A stretch of DNA of 64,000 nt from the NCBI RefSeq assembly GCF_013368755.1, contig NC_049562.1:3596001-3660000 (forward strand), given 5' to 3'. The notes beneath the pieces were generated by a model. The model did not search any database. It was not told the origin of the DNA and saw only the letters and a list, made by a program, of their open reading frames with translations. Both the position numbers and the translations under genes were made by a program. This DNA comes from Talaromyces rugulosus (lineage: Eukaryota > Ascomycota > Eurotiomycetes > Eurotiales > Trichocomaceae). Of the stretch, positions 33,034 through 43,540 are shown piece by piece. The number at the start of each line of letters is the position of its first letter. Position 1 is the stretch's first letter.

Positions 33034-36000
33034 GCCAGTGCGAGCGGCGTCACGGGCAGCCCCTCGAAAAAGCGTGCCGGACGCCGAATCAACAACCGAT
33101 GCATACAACGATAGGAATACTGTTGCGCTGATCCGCCGAGTGCTCTTGCCAGAGACTTCTTCCTCGTACGGGTCGAACACGCCGCGGCCTCTGCAGGAGC
33201 TGTTACCGCCGTTGACCAGTTCCAACGAGGTTGATTTGCAGCTCTATGCCCTGCTTGCTATCATAATCAAGGAGTTTGTTTACTCATGGTACGCAAAGAT
33301 TACGACGGATCACGTATTCATAGACGAGGTCCTTCAACTCATCGCGCATTGCACTCGCGCCCTGGAACAGAGACTCCGCCAGGTCGACGTGAACCAGCTC
33401 GCTTTGGACGACATTCCTAGCCTGTTGGAAGCACACATCGTCGGTTAGCTTGCCACTGGTTCTTTATGCTACTGAGATGACGCTAATGTCTGTGCCTGTG
33501 CCTGTAGCATATAGGACTGCCAAACAAGGATCCAACTTGGTCTGCATCCCGTCACCGACCCGAGTCATATACCACCAACTTAATCCACATCCAAGTCTGT
33601 CACCGTCGTCAGATGAATTGGATTCTTCGTCAAGTTCAGAACAACAAGCAGAGCAGCAAGAAAACGAGGGTTTATACCGCCATCTTCTCGCGCAAGGCGT
33701 ACTAGCTGTGCTTCTTCCCACTGAAGATCTCGAAAACGTCTGTTTGCGGACACTGGTCGAGGATATAGTGGCGGATCTAGTGCTGGGGAACGAAATCAGC
33801 GGGAAAATATGCGAAGGCTGGTTTATCTGGACCACGGCCAGCAAGGTAATCCATCTGGCAAGGCGAAAAGCCATAGACACAACCAAGGATGCTGTGGATT
33901 TGGACGATGGCGACGGGTTGGGTCGGTTGGAAAGATTTGGACTACTCTCAGATGACCGACTAGAGGACAGCTTGCCGAAAAACAACCAATCACGCGTATC
34001 TGTTTGGATATGGAAAACGCTATATACAGCCTACCTATCCTATATTACGCTTCGCTTTGTGATAGGGGGTCTATTTCGGGTGGGATTGTCATCATCAGAA
34101 ATCTCCACGCAGGAGTCAGCTTCACCAAACCAGCCTATTCCAGTCAAGTCGCCAACGCAAGAGACCTCATGCCGCCCAGTTCTTGACTACAGAACCTTTT
34201 CCCTTGTGTCGCAGTGGACTCGCCTCTCTCAGCGAATGCCATGGGTGACCGGCTCGCTTGCATTGATGCAGAACTTGGTTTTAAAGGGGCCTGGGAAAGT
34301 GGGCGCGACAAATAGTGTTATCGACCGGTGAGTTCAACATTTCATTTCTGCATTTCCGTTCTGTCCAGTTCTATTCCAACGTTACACACTTGAAGCCCAT
34401 AAATCCACCCGCGCGCCAAGGACAGTGTCTCCGCTTCATGACTGCAGCGCCCACTGTCTCTGATGTCGAATCAGTGTCAACAACATCGACCCTGGAGATT
34501 TGGGGGAGCAACATTGTCTCCGATTTTTTTTCTCTCCTTCATGCGTCATGCGTACGGGGCAGCGATGCGCTATTCAAGGAATTAAAAGGCCTCAACGTCG
34601 TATCCCTGTCAAAGGCCGCTTCAGCACTCTCATTGGACCGTGCTACTTGAAAAGGCGTACTTCCTTTCCGGCTACTCGCATAGCGTCGCGATCATCTGAT
34701 CTGAGGGGGACTGGCGGAGAGCCAATGAAGCGTCCGAATGACTCACTGCTGGGTTCTGCTCATCCTTCGGTGTCGCTGGCATCGGTTCTGTGTGCAACTG
34801 TCCCCAGGTATCTTTCCGTCACGGTTATGACGAGCGCCGTACCCGTCCGTTACGAAACATACAGAACCGACAGGGGTATTCAATACCGCCAGAGCAGACC
34901 AAAAATACGTTACATCCCGTCCCAACTAGCCGGTGGGTCGGTCATGCATTCGTCTTTTGCAGCGAATTGTGCACGCTCTGGCGTTTTCCCGCCTTATCGA
35001 TCATTTGGGCATGTCGAATCGTCGATAGTCTTGATACTACGACTCGGCCTTCTGTCGCATGTCGATGAACGGGCCGCCGCCATCTGTCGCCCGATCCGGC
35101 CAAGCCTGTCTGGCTTTGCTACCCATGGCGAAAGGACCAAGTCCTCTGCGCTCGCCAGTCTCGCGAGCTGAGTGGAGGATCATCAAGTGGACCGAGGTGC
35201 CTGGATCGGCCCTTTCCTCCCGTCTGGCGCCGCAGCTTGTCGTCAACCAATTGATGCTTGTTCATGGGATTCTTGACTGGACGTGCGTACAATTCCGAGC
35301 ACCGTCCCCCGCAAGGCATCTGCCGTTGGTTCGTGGTGTTAGAATCCGTATAGACATGCCCGAGTCATGGCATCTACGGTTTCCGTCTCCAAGTCTTTCG
35401 GAAGTGTGAAAAGTCAAGCAATATGCCCTCATACAAGGTCAAAATTCCAAATGATAGCGACCAAGCCGGGCTCCTCTTCTCGCGACTGCTATCCCAAGCA
35501 GAATCGCAATTGCTTGCTTCGTAGGGCGACGATCTGGGATTATTTGTCAATGACCCCAGTCAAGACCTCAAGTTAGCGGCAAGTGAGACATCAAGTCTTC
35601 CCTTCTTGGACAGGGACTCGCGTCTTCTTTTAGCTCCGACGGTGCGAAGTCTAGACCCCAGGCCCGTTCTCGCGTTGAATCCGATTGATGAAGCTTCCAC
35701 CCTATTCCCTATCTCAATGTGTCGACAATACGTAATTTTCGTGTCCGTGTGTCTGTGTGCCACCATTTGTTTGCCGTTTTGGGCTGTGAGCGAAGTTTGA
35801 TCCCTTTTTTGGACTAATGTCTTTTTTTTTCTTGATCAGGTTTCTTCGCGAGATGATCGACAAATACGTCCTGACCCCTGAGCTTGTCCCAACAGTGCTG
35901 CTTGCCGCCAGGACGACTCTGTTTCCGTCTAATTCGCGCCCGAATGCAGCACCTAACGAAAAACCTGCTGCGCAGCAGCAGCAACAGTCTGGAATTGGCA

Positions 36001-36416
36001 ACGTAGATAGTACTCCCCAGGAAACACAGTCCAAGGCGGGCACAGCTCCATCGGCGCCTGAAATCGCCGCTATCAAACGCCAGTGTGCAACTGACATTTT
36101 ATCCCTATTCCCGCGCTCCATTGCACATGCCTTTTTCCGTGGCACTGTAGGTGGCGGTGACACTGCCGAGTTGATGATTAATCACGACGATGTCGATGCT
36201 ACCACCGTCACTTCGTCAGTGGTTGATGACGACGATGAGACGACGGAGCTTCTCCTGGAAGCCATAGAGACGGATCTTCTCGATCCGTTTTCGGACGCGT
36301 ATTGTAACAAACACCTCATCTTTGCTATTATTGAAAGTGTGCTTGTGAAACTGCTGCCCGAACTTTCTGAGCGTGGTATCACAGAGTTGATGGAGGAGCG
36401 GGGTGTGAGTTTGTGA
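32894..36416 (+). CDS. PXA-domain protein (PX-associated, sorting-nexin-like)
   Basis: PXA domains occur in membrane-associated proteins related to Mdm1 and sorting nexins that act at endosome, vacuole or ER contacts. Exons 32894-33443, 33508-34327 and 35840-36416 give 648 aa. The N-terminus has His5-Gln12 at residues 31-47 (CAC then (CAA)11 CAG). The PXA domain lies at about 85-330 (LQLYALLAIIIKEFVYSWYA, FIDEVLQLIAHCTRALEQRL, AYRTAKQGSNLVCIPSPTR, HLLAQGVLAVLLPTEDLENV, VEDIVADLVLGNEISGKI). After a probable membrane helix (LYTAYLSYITLRFVIGGLF), exon 3 continues in frame with RFLREMIDKYVLTPELVP. No PX or RGS domain follows, so it is shorter than Mdm1. The second intron is 1,512 nt, far above the local norm. 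Confidence 0.83.
32986..33034 (+). repeat. Coding trinucleotide repeat: CAC run then (CAA)11 CAG
   Basis: Five His codons followed by eleven CAA and one CAG near the N-terminus of the PXA protein. The (CAA)11 part (32999-33031) is perfectly complementary to the (TTG)10 tract just after the stop codon of the same gene. Confidence 0.85.
34328..35839 (+). other. 1,512-nt intron of the PXA gene, content unexplained
   Basis: The donor CG|GTGAGT and acceptor T-run...CTTGATCAG are good, and joining the exons restores the C-terminal region in frame. All other introns in the window are 49-134 nt. The interior is of mixed base composition, not AT-biased. I see no terminal repeats, target-site duplication, LTR or recognisable coding content; the longest frame inside (34500-35171) starts with TTG and has no recognisable motif. 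It may be a decayed insertion or hold a non-coding RNA. Confidence 0.6.
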
Positions 36417-36417
36417 T

Positions 36418-36447
<30 letters not shown>
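36418..36447 (+). repeat. (TTG)10 microsatellite directly after the PXA-gene stop
   Basis: The stop codon is at 36414-36416; one base later ten perfect TTG units begin, followed by TCG TCG TTG. This lies in the predicted 3' UTR. Confidence 0.9.
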
Positions 36448-36448
<1 letters not shown>

Positions 36449-37343
36449 CGTCGTTGAGGTATATACGTAATTTGATAATGAATGATGATTCTTGATACCA
36501 GTTGACGACTGGAGTAATGCTAAGTTTGGGTATCTACTAATTACATTAATAGTACTACTGACTTTGTAATGCCAATTTCACAATGTACTCTTTCCAACGA
36601 GTGTGTAATTGAAAGAAAAAAAAGATGCGTTAAATATCCTTCCAATAAACAAATAAATCAAAAAACAAAATTGGGGGGAATCTCAACAAAAAAAGGGGGA
36701 ATACGAGAAGTATTGGGCAGTCAAGCCACAATGTTGCACAACCAAGATAGAACTAACTATTCTGGTGAGAGAAATATAATGAAATGAATGACTGCAAGGT
36801 TACCTGCTCATAGCCAAATATGCAAATGAAGAAGAAAAAAAAGAATGATGAGCGATGAGCGATGAGCTAAAAAAGGAAAATGCCGACAAAATGCAAAATG
36901 CAAAAAGAAAAAGAAAAAAACACGAACCGCGAGGTTCATAAAGGCAGAAGAAAGTAAATCTTCCCTGCAGAAAGTATATATGAAGAAATGAAAACAAACA
37001 AAAGTATGCATATATCGCTGTCATGTACAAGCGCACTGTTGTTGTTGATGTTGTTGTTGTTGTCAGTCGGTTGCCCAACTTGGTAATAATCCGTCTAGTC
37101 CAAAAGGACCCCCTTTCCCTTTAACCTGAAAGTAAATGAAAATCCAGTTCCAAATAAACTCCAGCAGGCTGAAGGTCGCCCTTCAGTAGTCCTGCTATCT
37201 TCACTTCTTTAATGATCCAAAATAATAATAAAATGAAAACAAAACAAACTGCAGACGTAAATCAAAAGAGATAAAAACAAGCAAAAATAAAAACAAACAG
37301 AAACAAATAGCCTACCAAACAAGACAAGGTTCGCCCAGCATAA
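36448..37343. other. Convergent spacer, AT-rich, no gene seen
   Basis: This holds the 3' UTRs of the PXA gene and the HTH gene. A-rich stretches (around 36617-36700, 36830-36925 and 37215-37315) and a second GTT-rich patch (37037-37062) are visible. No coding content recognised. Confidence 0.55.
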
Positions 37344-39132
37344 TCATGTAAGAGAGTGGATGCTTCGTTTCTTGCTCACCCGAGGACTGTCGGCGTGTTC
37401 ATCGATGCGTTGAAGTCGCCCCGAAATAGAGCTTGCCTGGCTCTGCGCCAGCTCAAGCTTTTCCATCAGCTTGCCCATGGTGATGTAATCCTGGGCCTGT
37501 AGACCCAGACCGGACGGCTGGCTCTGAATAAAGTTCATGACCAGCTCCAGGGCCCGCCGGGCCTCGTCCTGGGTTGGAGAACTGGGGCCGCTGATGGGGC
37601 TGACGGTGCTGGACTTGGGCAACGGAGGGGGCTGCATTGTAGTTTTGATATCAGGGGTGCTCCTGTTGTGTCTGACCACAACGTTGTCGTCTCCTGCGGA
37701 AGAGAAACGTTCCCGGGGATCCTCTTCCAGAGGCGAGTCAAAGACTGCCACTGACTGCGATGCATGGATGCCATTCTTGGACGGCATCTGGTCTGAAGAA
37801 GTCCCGTTGGCGCCAGGCGCATCAGCATCTAGCGCCAGTGGGAACGTCTGGCTCCGGCGCCGACTTGTGGCAGAGCTAATGGACGGGAGGCGCGAGCGAG
37901 CCGATGGAGTATACGGGCTCTCGGACAACAGAGGCGACGTCGGGCTTGCCACACTGGCAGATAGCGAGGGAGCAGTATCGAGAGAGGTGGTGCTCTGAGA
38001 GTGACTGTGTTTGTAATCTCTGACCAGGTCTGGTGCTCCCTCGATCGACTCCTTTTTCACTATATCTTGAGACTGGATGGGTGACAAAGGAGACGGGGCC
38101 AGCGCAACTGGGGAGATAGGGGAAACTCCGGTCGAGTGATGAGTGGGAGGTTTTACGTTAATCTCTTCATCGCTGACAACGGTGTCGACGGAGCCCTTTC
38201 GGGACTTGGAAACAGTCAGGTTGTTCTTGCGCTTGAACTTCTCGAGCCAGCTTGTCGTGAGAACCTTTTGCTTCCCGTCGGTGCTGCCGCAGGTGGTGGC
38301 AAAAAAGTGCGCCTTTTCCTTGATCATAGCATCGGTCAGGGAATGGCCATGGCGCTGGAAGTTTCTTGCCCAGTTTACAAGGGCCTTTTCAATGTCCGGG
38401 ACCTTGCCTTTACTTTTCTTGATTGGTGAACGGCTTCCGTCTTCCATACTGAGGTACTTTTCCTTTTGGCGCAGGACTTTGGAGACGGTGCTTTCAACAC
38501 AAGTCAGTAATTCTGAAAAAGTAGCAGCAAAAAGAACAGTCTCTTACCTCCGTTCGACACCAAAGAGAGCTATATACATCAAGCAAAAGTGAGCGAGTCT
38601 GTTCTGTTGGCGCACGTGCAAGAACTCAGGGGAGCTTACCTCCAATATCGGTCTGCTTGGCCGACTTGTTCTCTTCATGATACTGACACATTCGACGGCG
38701 GTCTTCGTCCGTCAAGGTCCTGCGAGGAGTCGGCGCACTGGGCGCCGAGGACGCACTCGGGGGCGTGGGCGCAGTGGGAGTCGACTGCGATGGGCGAATC
38801 GGCACGGGCTGGGGGATGGACAATGTCGGCGGCGGCGGCGGCGGCGCTGGAGACATAGTGGTTTCCGGGAAGCTGGACTGGGTGGTCAGCATACTCGGCC
38901 ATGGATGCGAAGGCATGGTCAGCTGGAGAGTCGAGTATGGCGGTGGCACAGACATGCTGCTGTATGCGGGCTCCATGGGCATGATGGGCGGCGAGCCATA
39001 GCTGAAGCCGTGGAAGTCAGGCAGCGGTGGACTGTGATGGGGAGTAGCAGCCGAGTCAAAAGCGCCCATGTCAACCCAGGGCGAACCGGCATAGTCGCTC
39101 TCGTGAGAGGGCGGCGCATCGGTGTCCATCAT
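37344..39132 (-). CDS. HTH (psq-type plus CENP-B-type) DNA-binding protein
   Basis: This is a likely sequence-specific DNA-binding regulator. Exons are 39132-38640, 38569-38548 (22 nt) and 38490-37344, giving 553 aa. A Pro/Ser-rich N-terminus leads to a psq-like helix-turn-helix at about 145-192 (LTDEDRRRMCQYHEENKSAK, then ALFGVERSTVSKVLRQKEKYL, which crosses both introns). A CENP-B-type HTH follows at about 199-262 (KVPDIEKALVNWARNFQRHG, VLTTSWLEKFKRKNNL). The rest is Ser/Pro-rich with a predicted C-terminal helix (DEARRALELVMNFIQSQPSG). The domains derive from pogo-type transposases, but no DDE catalytic domain is present, so it is a host gene. The start is uncertain: MMDTDAPPS at 39132 is preferred; an in-frame ATG at 39411 would add 93 low-complexity residues. 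The upstream 5.5 kb has no genes. Confidence 0.85.
38548..38569 (-). other. 22-nt micro-exon in the HTH gene
   Basis: The exon codes ALFGVER within the DNA-binding helix, between a 70-nt and a 57-nt intron (donors GTAAGC and GTAAGA). Skipping it would destroy the psq-like motif. Confidence 0.8.
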
Positions 39133-39950
39133 GTTGTTGTTGTCGTTGAAGAAGGTAGTGGAGGTCAAGGTACTGGTGGAGGTGGTTCTGATATCAGGTT
39201 CCTGAGAGCCGGCCGCAAGCCAGACGCAATGAGAGAGCGAGATGGAGGATTCAATGGTCCTCAGTCGCACTGCTGTATCGTCGAGGTGGCTAGGACGGCG
39301 GCGCTCATTGTCAAGCGCGATCGGCCGCTGGACAGTTGGAGATGCAGATGCAGATGGCGATTGCGATGGCGATGGCGAGTCACTAGGGCGGGCAGCGAGT
39401 GGCCGGAGCATGCAGGCCAAAAGCTAAAAAGCGACGCTGCAGATTGATCAGAGGCTTGACAGGATGGTTTGAGGGGTAGCGAGCGAGTTAGTGCGGCCAG
39501 GTCAGTTGTCAAGCAAGAACAGACAGACACAGAAGAGAGCAGCGGCGCGGAGATATAACTATTCACTACTTTGTGCCTAACCAATTGCCAGTCCCTGGCG
39601 ATACAAGGTGATCGCTCCTGATCAGGTGGGATCTGATACCTTCACCTTCATTTCAGTTGACCGATTCGGCAGGTTAGGGCACTGCGCCCTTTTTCCACTT
39701 TTCACCACTTTTCCCCGTCGATGGCACTAGCGGTAATTAAAAGAGACAGAGAGCGAGAGCCTAGAGGAAGGGACATGTGAGAGGGCAGAAAAAATGGACG
39801 CCAGGAAAAGCGTTGATTGGGACAGAAATGGTGGGGAGGGCGAGGGTGGTTGGCTGCTCTTGCCTGGTAATTCGGCATGGGGGTTGCCTGCCGCTAGCCC
39901 TAGCCCGTAAAACACGCTCCGTACACGCGCGATACCGTACGGAAACAGTG

Positions 39951-39980
39951 TTACTGTTACTGTTACTGTTACTGTTACTG
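39951..39980. repeat. (TTACTG)5 microsatellite
   Basis: Five perfect hexamer units, followed within 30 bp by a TACGGAGTAC word at 39998-40007. Confidence 0.9.
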
Positions 39981-40783
39981 TTAGTCCTGTTACTTGTTAC
40001 GGAGTACTTGCTGAAGACAAGCCGGCCCCGTCAGGCCTTGAACTTGTCTCTCAGAGGATTATACATAGTACGTACTCATAGTGCTGCTCGCGAACGGGGT
40101 CGCCGGCCGATCGCCAAGTCTAGCCTGTCGGCGGACTAGCATGCTGAACGGCTTGGAAACTTTGAATAATAATGCAGATGCCAGAACGGCAATCAAGGTT
40201 GAGCCAACGCGATAGAGTTTCCTCCAGGCCCAACAGGGCAGCGATAAGCTCGCGACAGATGCGTCAAAGGAATAGGGGTTCTTTGTCTGGACTATTGCAT
40301 TATTTACGACGAGTAAACGGGGAAATTTCCCGGCAGTGCTAGCCTACCAAGCCTATACTCCATACAGTACGGACAGACTCCAGAGTGCAAAACAGGGCGA
40401 GTAGTATAGCTACGCTCTCAAGCAGGACTAGACTAGGTCCCCGCCTCGTCCAATTCGGTCAACTGCCTCTCCTGTTTGGGCAAGCAAATGCCCGCCCCGG
40501 CTACTGCGGCTGGCCACGGCAGCGATCGACACGAGCTCGCCTGTCATCAGTCAGTCATCAGGAAACGACAATTGATACGTAGTGACGCACCGCGTACGGA
40601 GTAGTATGCATGTCTTTTTTCGTCGGCTAGGATTAGAATCTATCATAACTTATGGCCATGGTCGCCGGGCCAATGAGACCGGGCGGAACAGTGAAGCGCG
40701 ACTATTAAGCATCAAAGGGAGGACCAGGGGAGGGCCGGGCCGCAACCATGACTTTCAAGCATATCTCTGTCCGCGTATACAGG

Positions 40784-40842
40784 AACAATAACAATAGCAA
40801 TAACAATAACAGTAACAACCACAATAACAACTACACAACAAA
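40784..40842. repeat. Degenerate (AATAAC)n microsatellite
   Basis: Interrupted AATAAC/AATAGC/AGTAAC/AACAAC units, directly followed by a TACTCCGTAC word at 40843-40852. Its unit resembles the reverse complement of the TTACTG repeat 0.8 kb away. Confidence 0.75.
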
Positions 40843-41321
40843 TACTCCGTACATAGTCATGCTCGCAGTCAGAGCTAAACGAGGCTGACGGCCTAGCGCA
40901 TCGCCCGTGAACCACTGCCAACCACGGTCGATTGCCCAGGCTAGAAGCTTAGGGCACCCGTGGAACCAGGTTAGCGCTCTCATGTACTGCAAATCCTGGG
41001 GGTCACCATTGGCCAGCGTTCGTCAGACTGGCCGATGCTAGTCAAGATAGCAAAAAACCTAGTAGCAAAGCTAAGCCTAGCTTCCGGGCGTAGCTGGACG
41101 GGGAAGCACGGATTTCTGGCCATTCTGCTGACAAAGTGGAGGCAAATGGGAATGGTCAATTGCCCAAAGCGCGTGAACGTTGGTGGATTTCCACTACGGC
41201 CCGAGGAGCTAGTTAACTAACTAACTAACTCTGAAATCGCTGCGTGCCGCGAGCAGAAGCGAATTGCTATTGATTGAAGAAAAAAAAAAAAAATAGCAAA
41301 AGTTTAAAAGATCTCGCCTGG

Positions 41322-41349
41322 CGGAGACCGGACACTCGTCCGGTCTCCG
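41322..41349. repeat. Perfect 12-bp inverted repeat with 4-nt loop
   Basis: The left arm CGGAGACCGGAC (41322-41333), loop ACTC and right arm GTCCGGTCTCCG (41338-41349) form a GC-rich hairpin on either strand. It lies about 30 bp downstream of an A-run in otherwise mixed sequence. A terminator-like fold, a structured RNA or a protein site are possible. Confidence 0.85.
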
Positions 41350-42323
41350 GCGATGCCGCTTGCGAACCTACCTCGAACCAATTACTAGAAGCAGTAATAA
41401 CCAAAGTAACAGCCACATGGTTGGTCAGTCCTACAGAATTTTTTTTAAAAAAATCCAATAATAAGCCAATTACACACCAGTTGCAACTACTTCGTACGAC
41501 GTAAAATAAATGTGTATTCCAAGTCGGCCGATCTCGCTCTCGCATTTTCGTGGCGGGCGAATTTTGGGGGAGCGGGGAGGAAGAAAATAAATGCAAGAAG
41601 GAGGGGGAGAACGGCGTCTGATTGCACGATGACGCTGGAATTTCTGGCAGGCCCACATGGACACTAATTCAGAAATAAACAAATCAGAGCTGCAGAGCCC
41701 GAGTAGAGGTGGGGTATATGGGTCCACGTGTGGGTCAAAGTGGGTAGCTTGCCGGCACATGGATGGTCGGCGTTCTGCCAGGAACCGTGCTGAGTGGACT
41801 CAAATAAGGATAAGGGAAAAAGCAAGGTCCGGCCCGGGCGGGTATTTTTTGTTTTTTTCTTTGTTTGGTTGTTTCTTTGTTTCTTCGTTTCTTTTTCTTC
41901 TTGTAATTGTGTAATTGAATTGTTGACGACTGACACAATAGCATTATGACCGACTAGCCCTATGTAGTACCATGACGTCGACGAACTACTATAACAAGCG
42001 AGTCAAGCGCTGGCTTCAAAAATAGCTGCCGAGCCAAAGGTGGTTCGTCGGCGATGTGACATAGTACAATAAATAATAAAGCCCATTATAAATGATTTTG
42101 AGATTAGTCTAACGAGTCCCTCTCGTCTCGTCTTGCCATACTGCCGACCATTTCACTGCGAGGCAGTGCGAGCCCGTCTGCACCCCGGTGGAGCCGGAAG
42201 CCCGAACCGAGTGCGCATTGGCCGTGCATCTCATGCAGCCAACTCATGCCAGAGAAAGTGTCAAGTCTCGGGAGATCGATCAGCATCTATTGGTGTCGTA
42301 ATTAATTTAGCAGTACTCCGTAC

Positions 42324-42360
42324 GTAGTAGCAGTAGTAGCAGTAGTAGTAGTAGTAGTAC
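42324..42360. repeat. (AGT/AGC)n microsatellite
   Basis: A GTAGTAGCAGTAGTAG-type tract next to a TACTCCGTAC word at 42314-42323. Noncoding. Confidence 0.85.
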
Positions 42361-43518
42361 GTAGTGAGAAATCTATGATGGCACTGCAACATCGTCATTG
42401 TCTATCGAATGACGCGCTGCTGACCGACCTGGTCTTGTAACAAGCGCCCGTCCAGCAGATCGATTTTGCTTCGGCTGCGACGAATAATGAGGCCAATCGC
42501 CGCATGACCGTATGGTACATGTCCAGAGAGACTGCCGGAAGATGATACTCCGGAGTGCGCATGTAGATGATCGGCTGTCTCCAGATCCAAAACCACTAAC
42601 AGACTACGACTGCTGATTGCTCGCTTGTCTTTGCTCCTTCGTCCGCGGATACGTACAGAGCAATAATAAGTCATGTACTGTCCAGATTAGGATTGACCAG
42701 CTAGGTAAGATGGACGCCAGTGCTTATCGTCATTAATAAAATAATGTTATTATTATTATTATTATGACTGATCAGCCGTGCAAAAATAGCAACGAATCGG
42801 TGAGCACCATGCTGTTGGCCCCAAACGAATAGTTACGTACCTCGATAATACTATCGTATTGACACTACATGGTGCATACCATCAGAGCACTCAACACGAT
42901 GATGACACTTTGATTTACTCCGGAAACCAGATCGGCGATGATCATCCCGAGTCCACAGGTCTCGAGTAACAGAAGAATCACTTTTGGCACCTTGTTTAAC
43001 AAAAAAAAAAGAAAAACCAGACAATATGATGAATAAACGGTGACATGACGTAAATCCGTCAGGTCGTATTCCTCCAGCATGTGTACACTGGCGGTGTACA
43101 TATCCTCGGTAAGGCTCTGGAGGACCTGCATCCGCATGACCAGATGTCGCTGCGGCCCAACGTCAACCATGCACAACATGCCTGTAAATAATACTACTAT
43201 TATTATTATTTACAATACGGTATATCCGGAAAAGGACGGGGGGGCTGGTTTAAACAAAAACAAAAAAAAGAGCCTTATCGGAATTATTAATCTTTAGAGA
43301 TGATGTGCGTTCGTCATGAATCGCTTATCCGGGGTGGGAATACTTCCCGGGGCGGGTACATACAGTCTATTACTAGTATATACAAACACACCGGTCTATT
43401 CCTAGGGCGAAGGGTGAGTGGGACAAGTGGAATCCAAAATTTCAGGGATCCATCCGATCTCCCTTGAAGATGCATCATGCTATTTCTACGTCAACGGCAA
43501 TTGGCCAATGCGCCATTT

Positions 43519-43540
43519 TTAATTAATTAATTAATTAATT
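43519..43540. repeat. (TTAA)n self-complementary tract
   Basis: AATT/TTAA tetramer repeats, about 22 bp, self-complementary. Noncoding. Confidence 0.85.

Noticed and set aside
34500..35171. 223-codon open frame inside the long PXA-gene intron
   Set aside because: It starts at TTG rather than ATG, has Arg/Ser-rich random-like composition and no recognisable motif, and lies between two good splice sites.
39133..39411. Longer N-terminus of the HTH protein from ATG 39411
   Set aside because: Low-complexity Ser/Pro and hexamer-repeat sequence; the tandem ATG at 39132 looks more natural. Kept as an alternative, not excluded.
38677..39447. 256-codon Arg/Gly-rich frame antisense to the HTH gene
   Set aside because: The composition is what GC-rich Pro/Ser coding sequence gives on the opposite strand; no motif.
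42402..42674. 90-codon frame in the gene-free tract
   Set aside because: No motif, no splice partners; of a length expected by chance.
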